This document shows, one piece after another, positions 24,470 to 30,271 of a stretch of 47,632 nt of DNA. The notes under the pieces were generated by a model. The model was given only the letters and a program-made list of their open reading frames with translations, was not told the DNA's origin and did no database searches. Origin of the DNA: an uncultured Gammaproteobacteria bacterium (GTDB taxonomy: Bacteria; Pseudomonadota; Gammaproteobacteria; Chromatiales; Chromatiaceae); contig CALAZS010000280.1 in the NCBI GenBank assembly GCA_937926265.1, positions 1 to 47,632 of the forward strand, given 5' to 3'. The translations under genes were made by a program, and so were the position numbers. Each line of letters begins with the position of its first letter. Position 1 is the stretch's first letter.

Positions 24470-25804
24470 TCAGGTGGTTAACTTACCACGAAGTGAATTA
24501 GGTAATGCTTCAGTAATTTCGACATCCACGAACTGACCGATCAGGTTTTCATTACCGGTAAAGTTCACCACGCGGTTGTTTTCCGTACGTCCGGCAAGCT
24601 GACCGTCATCTTTTTTTGATTTACGCTCTACCAGAATTTTCTGCACGGTACCCACCATTGCACGACTGTAACGCATGGCCTGGTTGCTAATCTGGTTTTG
24701 AAGTTCAGATAAACGTTGCTGCTTTATTTCATGAGGCACATCATCCGGTAAATCTGCTGCCGGTGTACCCGGGCGGCGGCTATAGATAAAACTGAAAGAC
24801 TGATCAAAATCGATATCCCGAATCAGTTTCATGGTGTGTTCAAAATCCTGATCCGTTTCTCCCGGAAAACCAATAATAAAGTCTGACGATATTGTGATGC
24901 CGGGGCGCGCCTCTTTAAGGCGGTTGATTTTCTGTTTGTAATCAAAAGCACTATGACCGCGTTTCATTTGCATCAAAATACGGTCAGAACCTGACTGAAC
25001 CGGTAAGTGCACGAAACTCACCAGTTCAGGCACATCGCGGTAAACATCAATCAGTGAATCTGAAAATTCGACTGGATGTGACGTGGTAAATCGAATCCTG
25101 TCTATACCATCAATCGCAGCGACGTAGCGGATCAGCAGCGCCAGGTCTGCAATCTCACCATCATGCATCTCACCACGGTAAGCATTAACATTCTGACCCA
25201 GTAAATTAATTTCACGAACGCCCTGTTCTGCCAGCTGTACAACTTCAGCAATGACATCATCGAACGGCCGGCTGATTTCGGTGCCACGCGTATAGGGCAC
25301 TACACAGAAAGTGCAGTACTTGGAACAACCTTCCATGATGGATACAAAAGCGGTTGGCCCCTCTGATCTTGGCTCGGGTAAACGATCGAATTTTTCTATC
25401 TCGGGAAACGAAACATCAACAACAGCTTTTGCAGAGACCTTTGCCTGCTCCAGCATTTCAGGCAGACGATGTAATGTTTGCGGTCCGAACACCACGTCAA
25501 CAAACGGCGCACGTTGACGAATTGCATCACCTTCCTGGCTGGCAACACAACCACCTACACCAATCATGACATTGGCATTTTTTTCCTTGAACGGTCTCCA
25601 GCGACCTAGCTGATGGAAAACCTTTTCCTGGGCCTTTTCCCGAATCGAGCAGGTATTCAGCAAAAGCACGTCGGCCTCTTCTGCATTATCAGTCAACTCA
25701 TAGCCGTTGGATTGATGCAGTACATCGAGCATTTTCTGCGAATCATACTCGTTCATCTGGCAGCCAAAGGTTTTTATATGAAGCTTGGGGGTCACACTTT
25801 TCAC
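24470..25804 (-). CDS. miaB: tRNA-2-methylthio-N6-dimethylallyladenosine synthase
   Basis: Radical-SAM methylthiotransferase that adds a methylthio group to i6A37 of tRNAs reading U-starting codons. Auxiliary-cluster cysteines are Cys15, Cys52 and Cys86, and the radical-SAM triad is Cys160, Cys164 and Cys167 (EGCSKYCTFCVVPYTRG). A TRAM domain lies at the C-terminus. Length is 444 aa; the start is GTG at 25804. It leads the cluster with ybeZ, ybeY, corC and lnt. Confidence 0.97.
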   Translation of the reverse strand: MKSVTPKLHIKTFGCQMNEYDSQKMLDVLHQSNGYELTDNAEEADVLLLNTCSIREKAQEKVFHQLGRWRPFKEKNANVMIGVGGCVASQEGDAIRQRAPFVDVVFGPQTLHRLPEMLEQAKVSAKAVVDVSFPEIEKFDRLPEPRSEGPTAFVSIMEGCSKYCTFCVVPYTRGTEISRPFDDVIAEVVQLAEQGVREINLLGQNVNAYRGEMHDGEIADLALLIRYVAAIDGIDRIRFTTSHPVEFSDSLIDVYRDVPELVSFVHLPVQSGSDRILMQMKRGHSAFDYKQKINRLKEARPGITISSDFIIGFPGETDQDFEHTMKLIRDIDFDQSFSFIYSRRPGTPAADLPDDVPHEIKQQRLSELQNQISNQAMRYSRAMVGTVQKILVERKSKKDDGQLAGRTENNRVVNFTGNENLIGQFVDVEITEALPNSLRGKLTT

Positions 25805-25892
25805 TCAAAATCTTACAGGGAGGCTAATTCTAGAGATTTACCAGTTTTTTGCCAGTTTTTCAGCTTGTTTACGCCAACCAATTGTTACTAAT

Positions 25893-25996
25893 GCGCATGT
25901 GAAAATCCTACTCAGGGGACGCAGCAAGTCCATCCCTGGATGCTCGACTGTGACCCTCCCTGGTCACAGACGCCCCTGAAGAGGACTTTCGCACGC
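25893..25996 (-). repeat. R6: twin-hairpin palindromic element
   Basis: Arms at about 25893-25918 and 25973-25996 pair imperfectly and share CAGGGG/CCCCTG next to the core. On the minus strand the core contains GACCAGGGAGGGTC, then TCCAGGGATGGA. Both loops show AGGGA. The second stem, TCC/GGA, is unique to this copy yet fully paired. It is inverted relative to R7, with a 34-nt spacer. Confidence 0.82.
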
Positions 25997-26030
25997 CCAT
26001 TTTTTGCATTTCCTGAGATCTATAAAGGTT

Positions 26031-26132
26031 GTGATTCCAGTGCTTTTCTGGAAGTGTCTGCAGCATGGATGCTGCAGTCAAGCCTACAAGGAAGTATCTA
26101 CGGCGTCTTTCTGAAAAACACTGGAATGACAC
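26031..26132 (+). repeat. R7: twin-hairpin palindromic element
   Basis: Arms at about 26031-26054 and 26107-26132 pair imperfectly (ATTCCAGTG with CACTGGAAT at the outer end). On the plus strand the core contains AGCATGGATGCT, then CTACAAGGAAGTA, then TCTACGGCGT. The loops show ATGGA and AAGGA. It ends about 12 nt before the hsp20 promoter. Confidence 0.83.
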
Positions 26133-26143
26133 CCAAATCGCTG

Positions 26144-26173
26144 TTGATAAACCGGCAAAAAACCACATATAAA
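26144..26173 (+). promoter_or_regulatory. Candidate sigma-70 promoter of hsp20
   Basis: TTGATA (26144-26149) and TATAAA (26168-26173) are 18 nt apart, about 65 nt before the start codon. No clear sigma-32 heat-shock promoter was found. The predicted leader of about 55 nt has not been folded. Confidence 0.5.
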
Positions 26174-26237
26174 GTATGACAGGAGAAGAAAAATCCTGTG
26201 CGTAATTGTGTGTCTGAAAACTCAGGAGGTGAGAACA

Positions 26238-26672
26238 ATGAGCCTGGTACGTTATGAGCCCTGGAGCCTCTTTGATCAATTGCGTCGGGAAATGGAACGC
26301 GGCTTAACCACTCAATCCGGTGAAGTAAGCAGCGTAGCCACCAGCGATTGGGTTCCAGCTGTTGATATCAAAGAAACTGAAGACAGCTTTGTCATTGTCG
26401 CCGATATCCCCGGTGTAAAACCTGAAGATATCGAAGTACAAATGGACAACGGTGTCCTCACCATTAAAGGTGAAAAACAGACCGAAAACAAAGAAGAACA
26501 CGAAGACTTCAAACGTGTAGAACGCAGCTATGGCAGCTTCTACAGGCGTTTCAGCCTTCCAGATACAGCTGATCCAGAAAGCGTAAGCGCTAAAAGTGAT
26601 CATGGTGTTCTTGAAATCACCGTATCCAAACAGGAAAAAGTACAGCCACGTAAAATTGCTGTGCATCACTAG
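26238..26672 (+). CDS. Hsp20 family small heat-shock protein
   Basis: ATP-independent holdase chaperone. An N-terminal region (SLVRYEPWSLFDQL) is followed by an alpha-crystallin domain at about residues 40-135 (VPAVDIKETEDSFVI, DIPGVKPEDIEV, GSFYRRFSLPD) and a C-terminal I-x-V motif (KIAV). The ATG at 26238 is chosen because an almost perfect AGGAGGTGA ribosome-binding site ends 5 nt upstream; the frame is open a little further. The protein has 144 aa. A terminator follows at 26680. Confidence 0.94.
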   Translation: MSLVRYEPWSLFDQLRREMERGLTTQSGEVSSVATSDWVPAVDIKETEDSFVIVADIPGVKPEDIEVQMDNGVLTIKGEKQTENKEEHEDFKRVERSYGSFYRRFSLPDTADPESVSAKSDHGVLEITVSKQEKVQPRKIAVHH

Positions 26673-26679
26673 AAATTAA

Positions 26680-26712
26680 CTGCCCACAAAAACTTGTGGG
26701 CAGGTTATTATT
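26680..26712 (+). terminator. Rho-independent-type terminator after hsp20
   Basis: CTGCCCACAA (26680-26689) pairs with TTGTGGGCAG (26694-26703), a perfect 10-bp stem with a 4-nt loop, followed by a T-rich but interrupted tract. It lies 7 nt after the hsp20 stop and just before rsmA, so it should separate the two transcripts at least in part. Confidence 0.75.
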
Positions 26713-26718
26713 GGCTTC

Positions 26719-27519
26719 ATGACACCTACCAGCCATATACCGCGCAAGCGCTTCGGTCAGAATTTTTTAATTGACCCATCTGTCATTGATAAGATTATTC
26801 AGGCTATCAACCCCGGCCAAACTGATCACATTGTAGAAATTGGCCCGGGTCAGGGCGCAATAACAGAATTTCTGATTAAGCGCTGCAGGCGCCTTGATGC
26901 AATCGAACTTGATAAAGACCTGATACCTAAACTGGAAAAAAAATTTCCTTTTGAAAACTTTCATTTAACCCAGTTTGATGCCTTAAAGTTTGATTATTCA
27001 AACCTGTATCAAGACCAGGGCTTAAGAGTTGCAGGCAATCTTCCCTACAACATTTCAACACCGCTGTTATTTCATTTATTAAGCCAGGCCGACATTATTA
27101 AAGATATGCATTTTATGCTGCAAAAAGAAGTCGTTGATCGGCTTGCAGCCAAACCAAATACCAAGGCTTATGGAAAACTGACAGTTATTACACAGGCTCA
27201 GTGTGACGTGACAGCCCTGTTTGATATTCCACCGGAGGCTTTTAACCCACCTCCCAAAGTGCAATCGGCTTTTGTAAGACTAGTACCCAGATCAACACCA
27301 TTAATATCAACCGAGCAATGGCAGGCTTTTGAAAAAACGGTTTCAGCTGCATTTGCTCACAGGCGCAAAACATTAAGAAACAATCTAAAGAATAATTTTG
27401 AACTGGAAAAAGCCACTAATGAAATTCGTGGTGAAATTGGTGCTGAAATAGATTTATCGCGAAGAGCTGAGTCTTTATCTATCGATGAGTTTATTAAGCT
27501 ATCCCAAATACTGGGTTAA
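26719..27519 (+). CDS. rsmA: 16S rRNA dimethyladenosine methyltransferase RsmA (KsgA)
   Basis: Dimethylates two adjacent adenines near the 3' end of 16S rRNA, a late step of 30S assembly. Motifs in order are KRFGQNFLID, the SAM site IVEIGPGQGAITEFL, the acidic IELDKDL, and the catalytic NLPYNISTPLLFHLL. Length is 266 aa. The start ATG lies close behind the hsp20 terminator. Its end overlaps the convergent thioredoxin-like gene by 4 nt. Confidence 0.96.
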   Translation: MTPTSHIPRKRFGQNFLIDPSVIDKIIQAINPGQTDHIVEIGPGQGAITEFLIKRCRRLDAIELDKDLIPKLEKKFPFENFHLTQFDALKFDYSNLYQDQGLRVAGNLPYNISTPLLFHLLSQADIIKDMHFMLQKEVVDRLAAKPNTKAYGKLTVITQAQCDVTALFDIPPEAFNPPPKVQSAFVRLVPRSTPLISTEQWQAFEKTVSAAFAHRRKTLRNNLKNNFELEKATNEIRGEIGAEIDLSRRAESLSIDEFIKLSQILG

Positions 27520-28001
27520 TTTTTTATCTTTAGTTTTTCCAGGGCCTCATCGATCGACTCATCAAGATAATATCCATACATCTCGACCGTATTTACACCG
27601 GTCATGCGTTCCTGCACTTCGTTACCCTGGTAATCAAGAAAAAGTAATGTTGGCGTTAAAGTAGCGTTATAACGAACGGCAATGGTGCGCGGCTCGACTT
27701 TCTTACCATTAAAGTCAATAACCTGCCTTGAATCATCTATGGTTAAAACTGACATGACTGCCTTGTTGATGTAATCCCCGCTGATAACCATCGGGTTAAG
27801 AATCTCTTCTTTAAGCAGTTCACAATAAGGACAATGATCCTGGGAGACCATCAAGAGGATCGGCAAACTTCTGGCTTCAGCCACCTTGGAAAGTGAAAAA
27901 AGATCCCTGACAGGAGGAACAACACCACTTCGGTCACCAGCGTAAACGGCTGCTGGCAGCAACAAAGCCACCAGCAGCACGTAGATGATTTTTCTCATCA
28001 T
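27516..28001 (-). CDS. Periplasmic thioredoxin-fold protein (SoxW-like)
   Basis: Predicted secreted thiol-disulfide protein. A signal peptide (KIIYVLLVALLLPAAVYA, likely cleaved after residue 21) precedes a thioredoxin fold with CPYC at 57-60 (SQDHCPYCELLKEE) and a Thr-cis-Pro loop (ATLTPTLLFLD). Length is 161 aa. The fold resembles the SoxW/DsbD-gamma type; the partner is unknown. It is the second extracytoplasmic thioredoxin in the window besides the TlpA-like lipoprotein. The gene follows ssb by 21 nt. Confidence 0.87.
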   Translation of the reverse strand: MMRKIIYVLLVALLLPAAVYAGDRSGVVPPVRDLFSLSKVAEARSLPILLMVSQDHCPYCELLKEEILNPMVISGDYINKAVMSVLTIDDSRQVIDFNGKKVEPRTIAVRYNATLTPTLLFLDYQGNEVQERMTGVNTVEMYGYYLDESIDEALEKLKIKN

Positions 28002-28022
28002 AAGTTTTTCTTAACAGGCAAA

Positions 28023-28472
28023 TTAAAACGGGATATCGTCATCAAAACCGCCACCTGAATCCATCGCGGCAGGTGCGGGCTGTTTATTTGATGATGCAGA
28101 AGACTGGTCATAACTGCCTGAATCCATACCACCACCGCGACTGTCGAGCATTTGCATCTGATCAGCTACGATTTCAGTTGAATAACGATCCTGACCATTT
28201 TGGTCCTGCCACTTGCGTGTCTGCAATTTACCTTCAATGTAGACCTTGCTGCCTTTTTTCAGGTATTCACCGGCTATCTCACCAAGACGCCTGAACAACA
28301 CAACCCGATGCCATTCTGTACGTTCCTGGTTGTCTCCGGTATTTTTATCTTTCCAGGTCTCACTGGTTGCAACCGATATATTTGCCACGGCATTGCCATT
28401 AGGCATATACCTTACTTCAGGGTCCTGACCCAGATTGCCAACCAAAATTACTTTGTTTACACCCCTTTGCAT
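28023..28472 (-). CDS. ssb: Single-stranded DNA-binding protein
   Basis: Binds single-stranded DNA in replication, repair and recombination. The OB fold spans about residues 1-110 (NKVILVGNLGQDPEVRYMPNG), followed by a Gly/Ser/Gln-rich linker and the acidic tip DDDIPF that recruits partner proteins. Length is 149 aa. A GGAGG ribosome-binding site precedes the ATG. The ssb-MFS-uvrA order is common in non-enteric gammaproteobacteria. Confidence 0.97.
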   Translation of the reverse strand: MQRGVNKVILVGNLGQDPEVRYMPNGNAVANISVATSETWKDKNTGDNQERTEWHRVVLFRRLGEIAGEYLKKGSKVYIEGKLQTRKWQDQNGQDRYSTEIVADQMQMLDSRGGGMDSGSYDQSSASSNKQPAPAAMDSGGGFDDDIPF

Positions 28473-28521
28473 AATTCCTCCTAATTTCTCCTAGTTTTAA
28501 CGTCCATGTAATTTGTTAGTT

Positions 28522-29904
28522 TTAAACAGCCTCACCAACCAAGGCTGAAAATTCTGTTTCATCAAACTGCTTGCGGTCAACTTTCAGGTAGGCAACCTTT
28601 TCAGCAGGTATCACAACCGCCTCCACTATACCTTTCATTTCCTGCAAGCGAAGATTTATAGCCTGAATTCTTTCCGCTGAAAGCCCATCCAGACTCATCA
28701 CCCGGCTACTGTATTGTCCCGGATGAGTCATGCTCAGTGCCAATACGAACCAGGTAATTCCAACCAGCAGACAAGCGATGAAAACATATTCGTAGCCAAA
28801 CTGCTGATGTACCCAGCCACCCAGCAAACCACCCAGAAAACCGCCCATAAACTGGCTGGTTGAATAAGCCCCCATCGCTGTTCCCTTGGCATCCACCGGC
28901 GCCACCTTTGATATCAGTGACGGCAACAGGGATTCAAGCAGATTAAAGCCCAGAAAAAAAACAGCAAGAAACACTGCAGCTACCAGCCAACTGGAAACCG
29001 CTGAATATAAACTCAATAATGCAAGAACCACCAAGCCAATACCAGTCAAAAACACGGTTTTTATTCGACCATATTTTTCTGCCTGAATAATCAGGGGCAC
29101 CATGAAAACCACTGAAACGATTAACACCACCAGGTAAACCATTGAATGTTCACTTAATGGCAGACCATTATCACGAAGCAGCAACGGAACAGACAGGAAC
29201 ATGGCGGTAAGAATGAGGTGCAGACTGAAAATACCAAAATCCAGCCTCAGCAACTGACTGTTGGATACAACTCTTTTCAGGGTTTCTGGAACAGTCTGGG
29301 CTTCTCGATGAATTTTCTGTTGCCCGGGTGAAGGAATAATGACAGCTACAATCAGTATTCCAATCACTGCGAAAGCGCCGGTCAACCAGAAAATACCACT
29401 CATGCCGATGCTTTGATAAAGACCGGGCCCCATCATCAGGGAAAGCGCAAAAGATGCACCTATAGTCATACCAACCGTTGCCATCGCCCGGGTACGCTGA
29501 GAATCACGTGTCAGATCAGCAACCATCGCCATCACTGCAGCAGCGATAGCACCACTTCCCTGGATGGCCCGACCAATCATTATCATCCAGATATCTTCTG
29601 CCGTAGCAGCAATAACACTGCCAATGGCAAACAGCAGTAGTCCGCCAAGAATCACAGGCTTGCGGCCAATTCTATCTGATAACAAACCGAATGGTATTTG
29701 CAGTATCGCCTGGGTTAAGCCATAAATTCCAACTGCCAGGCCAATCAGTAATGGTGTGGCACCATCAAGATCCTCAGCGAAAATCGCAAAAACCGGCAGA
29801 ATCAGGAACAAACCGAGCATTCGGAAACCGTAGACACTGGCAAGGCCGAAAATGGCCTTTTTCTCGGTAACGGTTAATGGTGAATGTGATCTGGAACGGC
29901 TCAA
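28522..29904 (-). CDS. MFS transporter with extra C-terminal cytosolic domain
   Basis: Twelve-helix major facilitator of the drug:proton antiporter type, with motif A GLLSDRIGRKPV near residue 75. After the last helix (about residue 400) a soluble tail of about 55 residues follows (SAERIQAINLRLQEMKGIVEAVVIPAEKVAYLKVD). Its alpha-beta pattern recalls a metal-associated (HMA) fold without the CxxC. The start is TTG at 29904, with no nearby ATG and no clear ribosome-binding site. The substrate is unknown. The gene is adjacent to ssb and divergent from uvrA. Confidence 0.88.
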   Translation of the reverse strand: MSRSRSHSPLTVTEKKAIFGLASVYGFRMLGLFLILPVFAIFAEDLDGATPLLIGLAVGIYGLTQAILQIPFGLLSDRIGRKPVILGGLLLFAIGSVIAATAEDIWMIMIGRAIQGSGAIAAAVMAMVADLTRDSQRTRAMATVGMTIGASFALSLMMGPGLYQSIGMSGIFWLTGAFAVIGILIVAVIIPSPGQQKIHREAQTVPETLKRVVSNSQLLRLDFGIFSLHLILTAMFLSVPLLLRDNGLPLSEHSMVYLVVLIVSVVFMVPLIIQAEKYGRIKTVFLTGIGLVVLALLSLYSAVSSWLVAAVFLAVFFLGFNLLESLLPSLISKVAPVDAKGTAMGAYSTSQFMGGFLGGLLGGWVHQQFGYEYVFIACLLVGITWFVLALSMTHPGQYSSRVMSLDGLSAERIQAINLRLQEMKGIVEAVVIPAEKVAYLKVDRKQFDETEFSALVGEAV

Positions 29905-29997
29905 AATCAGCTATTAGTTGAATAATTCGGAACCTCTCATCCTACCAGAAAGTTTATCCATTTGCTCTAGATACAATGTCAGAGTCGATGCAGTCTA

Positions 29998-30077
29998 TTT
30001 TCCTTCCAGAAGACGCGTAAACCCTTCCATGGGGCTTGGCTGCCGCATCCATGCGGCAGAAACTTCTTCCAGGAAAA
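29998..30077 (-). repeat. R8: twin-hairpin palindromic element
   Basis: Short arms at 29998-30012 and 30063-30077 pair with a three-base internal mismatch. On the minus strand the core contains CGCATGGATGCG (10-bp stem overall with flanks), then CCCCATGGAAGGG, then TTTACGCGT. Both loops show ATGGA. It is the shortest copy and is inverted relative to R9. Confidence 0.82.
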
Positions 30078-30097
30078 CACACTACATCTCCACAAGA

Positions 30098-30201
30098 CAA
30101 TCTTTTAATTAGGCTTTTCATCGCTGTCGAAAACAGGAAGTTTTCGTCAGAGCTTACAGGGATGTATTTACGCGTCGATGAAAAGCTCTAATGAAAGATT
30201 G
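30098..30201 (+). repeat. R9: twin-hairpin palindromic element
   Basis: Arms at 30098-30123 and 30176-30201 are complementary over 26 bases with only a small offset. On the plus strand the core contains AAACAGGAAGTTT, then TTACAGGGATGTA, then TTTACGCGT. The second hairpin matches 11 of the 12 positions of the published CsrA SELEX consensus (RUACARGGAUGU). The first hairpin is the only one of 18 that reads AGGA without an extra base. Confidence 0.86.
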
Positions 30202-30271
30202 CGATTATCGGTACAGCGCTTTAAAGAAATTTAGCGTATATTGAGCGATTTATTTCTGCCAAAATGGACCT

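Larger units (their letters stand above)
25805..26237. other. Intergenic region between divergent miaB and hsp20
   Basis: This 433-nt stretch holds repeats R6 and R7 as an inverted pair, then a sigma-70-like promoter for hsp20 at 26144-26173 and its ribosome-binding site. I see no gene in it. Both transcripts read away from the repeats, so neither flanking mRNA should include them unless it starts upstream. Confidence 0.65.
29905..30271. other. Intergenic region between divergent MFS gene and uvrA
   Basis: This 367-nt stretch carries repeats R8 and R9 as an inverted pair with a 20-nt spacer. I found no gene and no LexA box of the CTG-N10-CAG type. AT-rich sequence at 30205-30260 probably holds the uvrA promoter, but no box pair is convincing. 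Confidence 0.6.

Noticed and set aside
25893..26132. Classical MITE or insertion-sequence remnant
   Set aside because: The terminal arms differ in every copy and no target duplication or transposase fragment was seen. Movement of another kind is still possible.
29905..30271. SOS (LexA) box upstream of uvrA
   Set aside because: CTG and CAG triplets occur, for example at the start of hairpin A in R9, but with 7 nt between them, not 10. No copy fits the LexA consensus.
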